Part shown: piece after piece, positions 8,611-17,010 of the stretch
Layout: each line of letters starts with the position of its first letter
How positions within the stretch are numbered: position 1 is the first letter of the stretch
Assembly: GCA_035637115.1 (NCBI GenBank)
Contig: DASPXV010000105.1
Coordinates: 1 to 64,000 of the forward strand
DNA length: 64,000 bases
Direction: 5' to 3'
Origin: JAICSD01 sp035637115
GTDB lineage: Bacteria; Acidobacteriota; Vicinamibacteria; Vicinamibacterales; 2-12-FULL-66-21
Position numbers and translations under genes: made by a program
Notes under the pieces: model-generated
Database searches by the model: none
Seen by the model: only the letters and a program-made list of their open reading frames with translations
What the model was told of the DNA's origin: nothing

Positions 8611-8620
8611 GGTGCGATAT

Positions 8621-10282
8621 ATGGACGCCGCCACGAAGGTCGCCATGCCGGCCGTTTCGTTCGATACATCCCCCGATCGTTACCGGCACTGGAAGCTCGC
8701 GTTCGACGGCCCCGTGGCGACGCTGTCGATGGACGTGCAGGAAGACGCCGGCCTCTCTCCGGACTACAAGCTCAAACTCAATTCGTACGACCTCGGCGTC
8801 GACGTCGAGCTCGCCGACGCGATCCAGCGTCTGCGCTTCGAACATCCGGAAGTGCACGCAGTGGTCATCACGAGTCTCAAGGAACGGATTTTCTGCGCCG
8901 GCGCGAACATCTTCATGCTCCGCGGCTCGACCCACGCGTGGAAGGTGAACTTCTGCAAGTTCACGAACGAAACGCGCCTGGCGATCGAGGACGCGAGCGA
9001 AAACTCGGGCATCAAGTTCCTTGCCGCGCTGAACGGCATCTGCGCGGGCGGCGGCTACGAGCTGGCGCTCGCGTGCGACGAGATCATCCTCGTCGACGAC
9101 GGTAACTCCGCGGTCAGCCTGCCGGAGACGCCGCTGCTCGGCGTGCTGCCGGGGACCGGCGGGCTCACGCGCGTGGTTGACAAGCGCAAGGTGCGCCGCG
9201 ACCTGGCGGATGTGTTCGGGACCGTCGCCGAGGGGGTGAAAGGGAAGCGCGCCGTCGAGTGGCGCCTGGTGGACGCCGTTTATCCCACGAGCCAGTTCAA
9301 GCAGCGCGTCGCCGCCCGCGCGCAGGAGCTGGCAGGCAGGTCCGATCGTCCCTCGAGTGGTCCAGGCATCAGGCTGACGCCGCTGCGCCCCAGGATCACG
9401 GACACCGCTGTGACGTATTCGTCCGTGTCGCTCGAGATCGACCGCGACAAGCGCGTCGCAACGTTGACGGTCAGCGGACCGGAGGGCCACCAGCCCTCAA
9501 CGGCGGACGAGATCCAGGCCGCCGGCGATCAGTTCTGGCCGCTTCGTGCGTTCCGCGAGCTGGACGACGCGCTGCTGCGGCTGCGGATCGTCGAGCCGCT
9601 GATCGGCACGGTCGTCGTCAAGACACGCGGCGACCGGGAATCGATGCTCGCGATGGACGAACTGCTTCTCGCGAACAAGGACCAGTGGCTGGTTCGCGAG
9701 ATCATCCATTTCATGAAGCGCACGCTGAAGCGAATGGACCTCACATCGCGCAGCTTCTTCGCGTTCATCGAGCCGGGCAGCTGCTTCGCCGGTTCGCTCT
9801 TCGAGCTGGCGCTCGCGGCGGATCGTTCGTACATGCTGGACGATCCGGAAGCGGACAACACCATCGCACTATCCGCGATGAATGGGGGACCGCTGAAAAT
9901 GAGCAACGGGCTGACGCGGCTGCAGACGCGCTTCCTCGCCGAACCGGAACGTGTGGACCAGGCGCTCGCTCGAGAGGGATCCTTCACACCCGAAGAGGCG
10001 TTCGAGGCCGGGCTGGTATCCTTCGCGCCGGACGAACTGGATTGGGATGATGAAATCCGCCTGGCGGTCGAGAGCCGCGCCGCCCTTTCGCCGGACGCGC
10101 TGACCGGCATGGAAGCCAACCTGCGGTTTGCCGGACCCGAGACAATGGAGACGAAGATTTTCGGGCGTCTGACGGCATGGCAGAACTGGATCTTCATCCG
10201 CCCGAACGCCGTCGGCGAGAAGGGCGCGCTGACCGCGTACGGATCGCAGTCACGCCCCGAGTTCGATTTCAACAGGACATAA
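8621..10282 (+). CDS. boxC: Benzoyl-CoA-dihydrodiol lyase / 2,3-epoxybenzoyl-CoA dihydrolase
   Basis: Opens 2,3-epoxybenzoyl-CoA to 3,4-dehydroadipyl-CoA semialdehyde plus formate in the aerobic box pathway. About 553 residues, close to the usual BoxC length of about 555. The N-terminus contains DRYRHWKLAFDGPVATLSMD and YKLKLNSYDLGVDVELADA. Crotonase-type oxyanion loops follow (FCAGANIFML, LNGICAGGGYELALACDEI), with the acid-base region SLPETPLLGVLPGTGGLTRV. A second crotonase-like half lies at the C-terminus. I took the ATG at 8621; a GTG at 8612 and the ATG at 8645 (MPAVSFDTSP), which has GAAGG five bases upstream, are alternatives. First gene of the box operon. Confidence 0.95.
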   Translation: MDAATKVAMPAVSFDTSPDRYRHWKLAFDGPVATLSMDVQEDAGLSPDYKLKLNSYDLGVDVELADAIQRLRFEHPEVHAVVITSLKERIFCAGANIFMLRGSTHAWKVNFCKFTNETRLAIEDASENSGIKFLAALNGICAGGGYELALACDEIILVDDGNSAVSLPETPLLGVLPGTGGLTRVVDKRKVRRDLADVFGTVAEGVKGKRAVEWRLVDAVYPTSQFKQRVAARAQELAGRSDRPSSGPGIRLTPLRPRITDTAVTYSSVSLEIDRDKRVATLTVSGPEGHQPSTADEIQAAGDQFWPLRAFRELDDALLRLRIVEPLIGTVVVKTRGDRESMLAMDELLLANKDQWLVREIIHFMKRTLKRMDLTSRSFFAFIEPGSCFAGSLFELALAADRSYMLDDPEADNTIALSAMNGGPLKMSNGLTRLQTRFLAEPERVDQALAREGSFTPEEAFEAGLVSFAPDELDWDDEIRLAVESRAALSPDALTGMEANLRFAGPETMETKIFGRLTAWQNWIFIRPNAVGEKGALTAYGSQSRPEFDFNRT

Positions 10283-10287
10283 GAGCG

Positions 10288-10313
10288 TAGGGGCCGTTCG
10301 CGAACGGCCCCTA
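10288..10313. repeat. Perfect 26-base palindrome between boxC and boxB
   Basis: TAGGGGCCGTTCG followed directly by its exact reverse complement. With a small loop it gives a very stable GC-rich hairpin in the RNA. No U-tract follows, so it is not an intrinsic terminator. It may protect or separate the boxC and boxB messages, or be a copy of a dispersed palindrome. Confidence 0.8.
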
Positions 10314-10335
10314 TGTCTACGGCGACGGAGGGATC

Positions 10336-11754
10336 ATGATCTCAGCCGAACGCATCCCCAACAACGTCGGGCTCTCGAGCAACAAGCGGCTGCAGCGCGC
10401 GCTCGAGCACTGGCAGCCGAAGTACATCCAGTGGTGGCGCGACATGGGCCCGCAGGGGTTTCAGGACTACCACCAGGTGTACGTGCGCACCGCCGTGAGC
10501 GTCGATCCGTCTGGATGGGCGCACTTCGAATACGTCAAGCTGCCGGAGTACCGGTGGGGCATCTTCCTCGCGGATCCCGTGCAGGATCGCCGCATCGGCT
10601 TCGGCGATTTCATGGGCAATCCCGTGTGGCACGAAGTGCCCGGAGAGTTCCGCAACCAGTTGCGGCGGCTGGTCGTCACCCAGGGGGACACTGAGCCCGC
10701 GAGCGTCGAGCAGCAGCGATGGCTCGGCCAGCGGTGTCCGAGCCTGTACGATCTGCGTAACCTGTTCCAGGTGAACGTCGAGGAAGGGCGGCACCTCTGG
10801 GCGATGGTCTACCTGCTGCACTCGTACTTCGGGCGCGACGGCCGGGACGAAGCGGAGGAGCTTCTCGAGCGGCAGAGCGGCAACCGTGACAAGCCGCGCA
10901 TTCTCGACGCCTTCAACGAGCCGATCGAGAACTGGCTCGACTTCTTCATGTTCACGATGTTCACCGATCGCGACGGCAAGTCGCAGCTGCTCTCGCTCTC
11001 GGAGAGCTCGCTCGATCCGCTGTCGCGCACGACGAGGTTCATGCTCACCGAGGAAGCGCACCACATGTTTGTCGGCGAAACGGGCATTGCGCGAATCCTC
11101 GAGCGCACCTGTCAGCTGATGAAGCAGACCGGTTATTCGGGGGACGTGCGGGAGCTTGGCGGCATCGACCTCGAGATGCTCCAGAAGTTCATCAACCTCT
11201 GGTTCAGTCTCAGCCTCGACCTGCACGGCAACGAAGTGTCGACCAACGCTGCGTCGTACTTCGCCAACGGTTTGAAGGGGCGCGCCTATGAAGACAAGTG
11301 GGACGACCATCGCGTCACCGAGGCGATGTATGAGCTCGAGATGCTGGCGGAGGGGAAGCTGGAACGTCGCCATATCCCGATGCGCACGGCGATGAACGAG
11401 GTCCTGCGCGACTGGTATGTCGGCGATTGTCTCGCCGGCGTCACGCGCTGGAACAAGATCCTGGAGCGAAACGGATTCTCCGATCGCCTTCGGCTGCCCG
11501 ATCGGAAGTTCAATCGCGGCATCGGCATGTTCTCGTCGGTGCACTTCGACCCGCACGGCCACCAGCTCTCCGACGAAGACTGGGAGCGCCGCAAGTACGA
11601 GTGGCTGCCGGCGCCAAAGGACCGCGAGTATCTCCTCAGCATCCAGGCGGAGCCCGTCTACGAGCCCGGCAAGTTTGCCAACTACATCGCGCCGCCGCAG
11701 CGCGGCGTCAAGGGGCAGCCGGTGAACTTCGAGTACGTCCGCACAGAACTCTGA
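10336..11754 (+). CDS. boxB: Benzoyl-CoA 2,3-epoxidase, oxygenase subunit BoxB
   Basis: Di-iron oxygenase that epoxidises the ring of benzoyl-CoA using electrons from BoxA. The 472 residues match BoxB length. Conserved stretches include SAERIPNNVGLSSNKRLQRALEHWQPKY, TQGDTEPASVEQQRWLG, FQVNVEEGRHLWAMVYLLHSYFGRDGRDE and FMLTEEAHHMFVGE; the ExxH-type pairs in the last two are the probable iron ligands. GGAGG lies five bases before the ATG. The BoxA reductase gene is not in the window, so electrons must come from an unlinked protein. Confidence 0.96.
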   Translation: MISAERIPNNVGLSSNKRLQRALEHWQPKYIQWWRDMGPQGFQDYHQVYVRTAVSVDPSGWAHFEYVKLPEYRWGIFLADPVQDRRIGFGDFMGNPVWHEVPGEFRNQLRRLVVTQGDTEPASVEQQRWLGQRCPSLYDLRNLFQVNVEEGRHLWAMVYLLHSYFGRDGRDEAEELLERQSGNRDKPRILDAFNEPIENWLDFFMFTMFTDRDGKSQLLSLSESSLDPLSRTTRFMLTEEAHHMFVGETGIARILERTCQLMKQTGYSGDVRELGGIDLEMLQKFINLWFSLSLDLHGNEVSTNAASYFANGLKGRAYEDKWDDHRVTEAMYELEMLAEGKLERRHIPMRTAMNEVLRDWYVGDCLAGVTRWNKILERNGFSDRLRLPDRKFNRGIGMFSSVHFDPHGHQLSDEDWERRKYEWLPAPKDREYLLSIQAEPVYEPGKFANYIAPPQRGVKGQPVNFEYVRTEL

Positions 11755-11756
11755 CA

Positions 11757-11813
11757 CTGCCGATTGGCGATTGCAGATTGCAGATTCACGGATTGCCGAT
11801 TGTCGAGTGTCGA
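11757..11813. repeat. GATTGCAGATT/GATTGCCGATT tandem array
   Basis: The gap between boxB and the crotonase gene is made of variants of GATTG-C-(A/G)-GATT in one orientation. The same motif family, in both orientations, fills 30986-31165. It leaves no recognisable ribosome-binding site for the next gene. Confidence 0.6.
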
Positions 11814-12611
11814 ATGACGAAGATCCGAGTCGAAACGTCGCAGGGCCTGTGCATGATCGAACTGAACGATCCGCCGGCCAATACGTACTCCTATGAAATG
11901 ATGCGCGAGATCGACGGCGCGGTGCTCGATGCGCGCATGAACGCCGACGTCCACGTGGTCGTCATCCGTGGCGCAGGAGAGAAGTTCTTCTGCGCGGGTG
12001 CGAACATCGGCATGCTCAAGGACGCCGATCCCGACTTCAAGTACTACTTCTGCCTGCACGCCAACGAGACGCTGACGCGCCTCGAGCAGACGCCGAAGCT
12101 TGTGATTGCGGCGCTGAACGGCCACACCGTCGGCGGCGGACTCGAGGTCGCGATGGCAGCCGACATCCGCATCGCCAGGAAAGACGCCGGAAAGATCGGA
12201 CTGCCGGAGGTCGCCCTTGGCGTTCTCCCCGGTACCGGCGGCACGCAACGCCTGGCGCGCCTCGTCGGCAAGGCACGCGCGATCGAGCTCATGGCCACCG
12301 GCCGCCTGCTGTCCATGGACGAAGCGAAGGCGCTCGGGATCGTCACAGAAGTCTGGGGTGAATCGGACTTGAATGGCCGCAGTTTCAACGACGCGGTTGT
12401 CGATTACGCGCGCCAGTTCACGCCGCCGGCGAAGGCCAGCCGTGCCGTCGGCCGGATGAAGCGTGCTGTGCAGTCAGGCGCGGAGGCCGGCTTCCTCGAA
12501 GGGCTGTCGATCGAACGGGAGCTCCAACAGCTTCTGTTCCAGGGCGAGGATGCGAAAGAAGGCATCACCGCCAACCTCGAAAAACGCAAGCCGCAGTTCA
12601 AAGGCAAATGA
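11814..12611 (+). CDS. Enoyl-CoA hydratase/isomerase (crotonase family)
   Basis: A 265-residue crotonase. The oxyanion-hole loops are FFCAGANIGML and ALNGHTVGGGLEVAMAADIRIA, and the catalytic Glu lies in GLPEVALGVLPGTGG. In the box pathway an enzyme of this family would isomerise and hydrate 3,4-dehydroadipyl-CoA to 3-hydroxyadipyl-CoA, which fits its position after boxCB; the exact substrate is inferred. Start ATG at 11814 (MTKIRVETSQG) lies at the end of a repeat array. Its stop overlaps the next start as ATGA, so it is translationally coupled to the aldehyde dehydrogenase. Confidence 0.9.
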   Translation: MTKIRVETSQGLCMIELNDPPANTYSYEMMREIDGAVLDARMNADVHVVVIRGAGEKFFCAGANIGMLKDADPDFKYYFCLHANETLTRLEQTPKLVIAALNGHTVGGGLEVAMAADIRIARKDAGKIGLPEVALGVLPGTGGTQRLARLVGKARAIELMATGRLLSMDEAKALGIVTEVWGESDLNGRSFNDAVVDYARQFTPPAKASRAVGRMKRAVQSGAEAGFLEGLSIERELQQLLFQGEDAKEGITANLEKRKPQFKGK

Positions 12612-14050
12612 ACAAGAAGCTCCTCATCAACAACCAGTGGCGCGACGCCGCCGGCGGCAAAACGATGGAGGTCACCAACCCGGCGACGGAGGAGGTGATC
12701 GCGACGGTCGCGTCGGCCGGGAAGGACGACGTGGATGCGGCGGTCGCCGCGGCGCGAGCGGCCTTCAATGGAGCGTGGGGCAAAATGTCCGCGCGCGATC
12801 GCGGGCGGCTGGTGAGCAAACTCGCGGATCGCCTGCTCGAAAAAGCGGACGAGGTCGCGCGGCTCGAAACGCTCCACAACGGAAAGCCCATCTTCGAATC
12901 GCGCCAGATCGAGATCCCGGCGGCCGCAAAGTGCTTCGAGTACTACGCGGGCTGGGCGGATAAGGTGATGGGGGAAACAATCCCCGTCGACGGCAACTAC
13001 CTGACCTACACGCTTCGCGAGCCTCTCGGCGTCGTCGCCGCCATCGTCCCATGGAACTTTCCGCTGCTGCTCGCCGCGTGGAAGGTCGCGCCGGCGCTTG
13101 CGACCGGCAACGTTGTCATCCTGAAGCCCGCGAGCCAGACGCCGCTGACGGCGATCGCGCTTGGCGAGATCGCGGTGGAAGTCGGACTCCCGCCAGGTGT
13201 GCTGAACGTGATCACCGGGCCGGGATCGACGGTTGGCCAGGCGATCGTCGAGCACCCGGGCATTGACAAGATCGCGTTTACCGGTGACACGAGCACCGGC
13301 AAAGGCATCATGCGGGCCGCGGCCGACACGCTGAAGAAGATTACGCTGGAGCTGGGCGGCAAGTCCCCGAACATCGTCTTGCCCGATGCCGACATCGACG
13401 CGGCGCTGCGCGGCGCGACGACCGGCATCTTCTACGGCAAAGGGGAAGTGTGCGCCGCCGGATCGCGGCTGCTGGTCGCGGCGTCGATCAAGGACGAGTT
13501 CATGGAGAAGCTCGCCGCGCGCGCGAAGAAGATGGTCGCCGGCGATCCGATGGATCCGAAGACGCGCTACGGCGCCCTGGCATCGAAGAAGCAGCTCGAG
13601 ACGGTGCAGCGGTACGTGGACATCGCGAAGAAGGAGGGTGCTTCCCTCGTCGCCGGCGGCGGCCGCGCTGATATCGGGACGGGGAAGGGATACTTCTTCC
13701 AGCCGACGGTGTTCGACAACGTCAAGCCGGAGATGACGATCGCGCGCGAAGAGATCTTCGGGCCGGTGCTCGCAACGATTGATTTCGCGGACATCGACGA
13801 AGCCATCGCAAGGGCCAACGACTCGCAGTACGGCCTCGCCGCGGCCGTGTGGACGCGCGACGTCAAGAAGGCGCACTACGTGGCGCGCCGCCTACAGGCG
13901 GGCACCGTCTGGATCAACACCTACAACGTGTACGACACCGCGGCGCCTTTCGGCGGTTACAAGGCGAGCGGCTTTGGACGCGAAATGAGCGCGCACGCGC
14001 TCGAGCACTACACGCAGGTAAAGAGCGTGTGGGTCGACTTGAACATGTGA
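12608..14050 (+). CDS. NAD(P)-dependent aldehyde dehydrogenase
   Basis: A 480-residue ALDH of the betaine-aldehyde/2-aminomuconate-semialdehyde type. The Rossmann entry is VPWNFPLLLAAWKVAPALATGN, the catalytic Glu is in LELGGKSPN, the catalytic Cys in GEVCAAGSR, and the C-terminal part contains EEIFGPVLA. In this operon it is the best candidate to oxidise 3,4-dehydroadipyl-CoA semialdehyde, the BoxD step. Its sequence is more like ALDH1/ALDH8-type enzymes than like PaaZ-type BoxD. A role in a kynurenine-type route (2-aminomuconate semialdehyde) is an alternative suggested by the next two genes. Overlaps both neighbours by four bases. Confidence 0.92.
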   Translation: MNKKLLINNQWRDAAGGKTMEVTNPATEEVIATVASAGKDDVDAAVAAARAAFNGAWGKMSARDRGRLVSKLADRLLEKADEVARLETLHNGKPIFESRQIEIPAAAKCFEYYAGWADKVMGETIPVDGNYLTYTLREPLGVVAAIVPWNFPLLLAAWKVAPALATGNVVILKPASQTPLTAIALGEIAVEVGLPPGVLNVITGPGSTVGQAIVEHPGIDKIAFTGDTSTGKGIMRAAADTLKKITLELGGKSPNIVLPDADIDAALRGATTGIFYGKGEVCAAGSRLLVAASIKDEFMEKLAARAKKMVAGDPMDPKTRYGALASKKQLETVQRYVDIAKKEGASLVAGGGRADIGTGKGYFFQPTVFDNVKPEMTIAREEIFGPVLATIDFADIDEAIARANDSQYGLAAAVWTRDVKKAHYVARRLQAGTVWINTYNVYDTAAPFGGYKASGFGREMSAHALEHYTQVKSVWVDLNM

Positions 14051-14895
14051 CCGTCACAGACGCCCACGTTCACATCCAGCCGTTCCACATGATGCCGCCC
14101 GCCGTGGCGGAGACATTCTGGAAGGGCAAGCCGAATCGCGCGGAGCTCGAGGGCTACGCGGCGGATCCACGTGCGCTGCTCGCGCGCATGGATGCGGACG
14201 GCGTCGAGCGGGTCGGGCTGATCAACTACGTCAGTCCTGACCTGATGGGATTTACCGACGAGGCGAATCCCTGGATGATTCGCTACGCGTCGGTGGATCC
14301 GTCGAGACTGATCGCTTTCGGGTCCGTCAACCCACGGTTCACGCGCGACGTCGCGGGGCAAACCGCGCGGGTCATCGCCGCCGGCGCACGCGCGCTGAAA
14401 GTCCATCCACCGCACCAGTTGTTCCGCGCGAACGCGTACCAGGATTCACTTCCGTCGCTGGCCGATCTCTATCGTGTGGCGGAGCAGGCGGGAGTGCCTG
14501 TGACGATCCATACCGGCACGTCGGTGTTCCCCGGTGCGCGCAGCCGGCTCGGCGATCCCATGGACGTGGACGACGTGGCGATCGATTTTCCAAAACTCAG
14601 GATCCTGCTGGCGCACGGCGGACGGCCGTTGTGGATGGACGCCGCCTTCTTCCTGGTACGGCGGCATCCGAACGTGTTCCTGGAAGTGTCAGGAATTCCG
14701 CCTGCCAGGCTGCTCGAGTACTTTCCGAGGCTGGAAGAACTCGCGGAAAAGGCGGTGTGGGGCAGCGACTGGCCGAGCCCCGGCGTCAAGTCCATGAAAA
14801 CCAACGCGGACGCCTTCGCGGCGCTGCCCCTCGCGGACGCGACGAAGCGTAAGATTCTCGCGGAGAATGCGGCAAGAATATGGCCCCGGACATGA
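14047..14895 (+). CDS. Amidohydrolase-2 family metal-dependent hydrolase or decarboxylase
   Basis: A 282-residue TIM-barrel protein of the family that includes ACMSD and gamma-resorcylate decarboxylases. Metal-site motifs are TDAHVH at the N-terminus, KVHPPHQLF, VTIHTGTS, LLAHGG and GSDWPSPG. I chose GTG at 14047, which overlaps the preceding stop (GTGA) and puts the DAHVH motif at residues 5-9. The substrate cannot be read from sequence. Next to a kynureninase-like gene and an ALDH it could act on a 2-amino-3-carboxymuconate-type compound, or it could hydrolyse a box-pathway lactone. Confidence 0.8.
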   Translation: MTVTDAHVHIQPFHMMPPAVAETFWKGKPNRAELEGYAADPRALLARMDADGVERVGLINYVSPDLMGFTDEANPWMIRYASVDPSRLIAFGSVNPRFTRDVAGQTARVIAAGARALKVHPPHQLFRANAYQDSLPSLADLYRVAEQAGVPVTIHTGTSVFPGARSRLGDPMDVDDVAIDFPKLRILLAHGGRPLWMDAAFFLVRRHPNVFLEVSGIPPARLLEYFPRLEELAEKAVWGSDWPSPGVKSMKTNADAFAALPLADATKRKILAENAARIWPRT

Positions 14896-16061
14896 CCCGA
14901 GAGATGACACAGATCGGCCTGCTGCGGTGGCGCGCGGAATTCCCCATCCTGGAGACCTGCACGTACCTCGTGAGCCACTCGCTCGGCGCGATGCCGAGGA
15001 AGACCGCGGCGTACCTGCAGGAATTCGCGGACACGTGGTCGCGCCGCGGCGTGCGCGCCTGGCACGAAGGCTGGTGGGAGATCGGGCGCGAGACGGGAAA
15101 TCTCCTCGCGCCGGTTCTCGGCGTGCCGGCGAACAGCATCTCGATGCACCAGAACGTGACCGTGGCGCAAGGCATCATTGCGTCCTGTTTCACGTACGAC
15201 GGGCCGCGCCGGAAGATCGTGATGACGGAGCTCGAGTTTCCGTCGAACCACTACCTCTTCGAAGGATTCCGGCGTTACGGCGCCGAGATCGTCTACGTGC
15301 CGTCTTCAGACCCCGTGCGGCTCGATCTCCAGCAATTCCTCGACGCGATCGACGAGCGGACGCTGCTCGTGCCGCTCTCGCTCGTGCTCTTCAAGAGCGC
15401 GTTCATCACCGACGCGCGCGCGGTGATCGAGAAGGCGCATCGCGTGGGCGCGCACGTCATTCTCGACGTCTACCAGGGTGCGGGCACGGTGCCGATGGAT
15501 CTTCAGGCATGGAACGCCGACTTCGCGGTCGGCGGTTCGGTGAAGTGGCTCTGCGGGGGACCTGGGGCCGGCTACCTGTATGTGCGCCCTGACCTCGCCG
15601 AGCGGTTGCGTCCCGCGTTCATTGGTTGGGCGGCGCACGAGTCGCCGTTCGACTTTGAAACGGGACCCGTGCGCTACGCGGGCAACCCGGAGCGCTTCCA
15701 GAGCGGAACTCCGAACGTGCCGTCGCTGTATTCCGCGCGCGCCGGGTACGAGATCGTCGCGTCGATCGGGGTGCCGGCGATACGCGAGCGCTCGCTCGCG
15801 CTCACGAGGCGCATTATCGACGCGGCGCAGGCCCCAGGTTATCGGCTCAACACGCCGCTCGACGATCGGGAGCGCGGCGGATCGGTGATTCTCGACGTCC
15901 CGAACGGCGCCGCCGTCGCGGACGAACTGATTCGCCGCGAGGTGATTGTCGATTATCGTCCGGGCGCCGGCATCCGCATGGCGCCGCACTTCTACAACAC
16001 CGAAGCGGAGATCGATCACGCGATGGCGACGCTCGCGGAGATCGTTGAAACTTCCGCCTGA
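14880..16061 (+). CDS. Class V aminotransferase-fold PLP enzyme, kynureninase-like
   Basis: A 393-residue PLP enzyme. The lysine for the Schiff base is in GGSVKWLCGGPGAGYLYV, close to the kynureninase motif CxYKYLNGGPG. Downstream GWAAHESPFDF and RFQSGTPNVPSL also resemble kynureninase. The motif before the lysine reads LDVYQGAGTVPMDL, where typical kynureninases have a His (DLAHSAG). It may therefore be a kynureninase that makes anthranilate, or a related beta-lyase or aminotransferase. The ATG at 14892 overlaps the upstream stop (ATGA) and is an alternative start. Confidence 0.82.
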   Translation: MAPDMTREMTQIGLLRWRAEFPILETCTYLVSHSLGAMPRKTAAYLQEFADTWSRRGVRAWHEGWWEIGRETGNLLAPVLGVPANSISMHQNVTVAQGIIASCFTYDGPRRKIVMTELEFPSNHYLFEGFRRYGAEIVYVPSSDPVRLDLQQFLDAIDERTLLVPLSLVLFKSAFITDARAVIEKAHRVGAHVILDVYQGAGTVPMDLQAWNADFAVGGSVKWLCGGPGAGYLYVRPDLAERLRPAFIGWAAHESPFDFETGPVRYAGNPERFQSGTPNVPSLYSARAGYEIVASIGVPAIRERSLALTRRIIDAAQAPGYRLNTPLDDRERGGSVILDVPNGAAVADELIRREVIVDYRPGAGIRMAPHFYNTEAEIDHAMATLAEIVETSA

Positions 16062-16065
16062 CCAG

Positions 16066-16124
16066 CCTCCGCCAAGGCTACGGCGGTCCGCCGAAGCGCT
16101 TCGCGCGAAGGCGGAAGGCGGAAG
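16066..16124. repeat. CCGCCAAGGCTACGGCGG-type dispersed element
   Basis: The gap before the dehydrogenase gene contains CCTCCGCCAAGGCTACGGCG followed by a second palindromic part, CGAAGCGCTTCGCGCGAAGG. Variants of the first part occur at 30371-30398 (within a gene) and 35750-35775 (at the start of a gene). A hairpin can form between the flanking CCGCC/GGCGG arms. Confidence 0.65.
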
Positions 16125-16146
16125 CTACAAGAACAATCTAAGGAGC

Positions 16147-16995
16147 ATGAAGACGAGAACCATAGCAGTACTTGGCGCGGGAACGATGGGACACGGGATC
16201 GCGCACGCCGCGATCGCCGGCGGCTTCACGACGCGCATGTACGACGTCAGTGACGCGGCCATCCAGAAGGGACGGGACGCGATCGAGGCGATTGTCAAGA
16301 AAGGGGTCGAGCTCGGCAAGCTGACCGCCGCGGACGCAGACGCAACGATGAAGCGGCTTGCCACGACCGCAAATCTCGGCGAGGCGCTGCAGGAGGCGGA
16401 CTTCATCATCGAGGCCGCGCCCGAGAAGATCGACCTGAAGCTCGCGCTGTTCCAGCAGATCGAGCAGCTCGCACCGGCGTCGGCCATCGTCGCGTCGAAC
16501 ACATCTGCGCTGAGCATCACCGAATTGGCGGGGTCGCTGAAGAATCCCGCGCGCGTCGCGGGCATGCACTTCTTCAACCCGGTGCACAAGATGAAACTGA
16601 TCGAGATCGTACGGGCGCTCGAAAGCGCGCCGTCGACGCTCGAAGCAATCGAGGCCGTCTCACGCGCGATGGGGAAAGAAACGGTCCTCGTGCGCGAATC
16701 GCCGGGATTCATCACCACGCGCGTCAATGCCAGCATCGGCAACGAAGCGTTCTACATGCTCATGGAAGGCGTCGCCTCCGCCCGCGACATCGACAAGGCG
16801 CTGAAGCTCGGTCTCAATCACCCGATGGGCCCGTTCGAGCTCGTCGACCTGGTCGGCCTCGACACGCGCCTCAGCATCCTCGAGTACCTGCACCGCAGCA
16901 TGGGCGAGAAGTACCGCCCGTGCCCTCTCCTCGCGCAGTACGTGAAGGCGGGCCGCCTGGGACGGAAGGTGGGGCGGGGCGTGTACGAATACTAG
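16147..16995 (+). CDS. 3-hydroxyacyl-CoA (3-hydroxybutyryl/3-hydroxyadipyl-CoA) dehydrogenase
   Basis: NAD-dependent dehydrogenase of 282 residues. The dinucleotide-binding motif is VLGAGTMGHGIAHAA and the catalytic His lies in HFFNPVHKMKLIEIV. The C-terminal dimerisation domain follows SPGFITTRVNASIGNEAFYML. In this operon the likely reaction is 3-hydroxyadipyl-CoA to 3-oxoadipyl-CoA, as for PaaH; a role in general short-chain beta-oxidation is possible. The start ATG at 16147 has AAGGAG immediately upstream, and longer frames reach back through the repeat element without support. It is the last gene of the cluster. No thiolase follows. Confidence 0.92.
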   Translation: MKTRTIAVLGAGTMGHGIAHAAIAGGFTTRMYDVSDAAIQKGRDAIEAIVKKGVELGKLTAADADATMKRLATTANLGEALQEADFIIEAAPEKIDLKLALFQQIEQLAPASAIVASNTSALSITELAGSLKNPARVAGMHFFNPVHKMKLIEIVRALESAPSTLEAIEAVSRAMGKETVLVRESPGFITTRVNASIGNEAFYMLMEGVASARDIDKALKLGLNHPMGPFELVDLVGLDTRLSILEYLHRSMGEKYRPCPLLAQYVKAGRLGRKVGRGVYEY

Positions 16996-17010
16996 TCGCT
17001 GACGGCGCGG

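Noticed and set aside
10342..11757. Minus-strand frame (471 codons) opposite boxB
   Set aside because: Shadow of the strongly recognised BoxB protein.
12598..12891. Minus-strand frame opposite the aldehyde dehydrogenase start
   Set aside because: Shadow frame without motif; the plus-strand ALDH is unambiguous.
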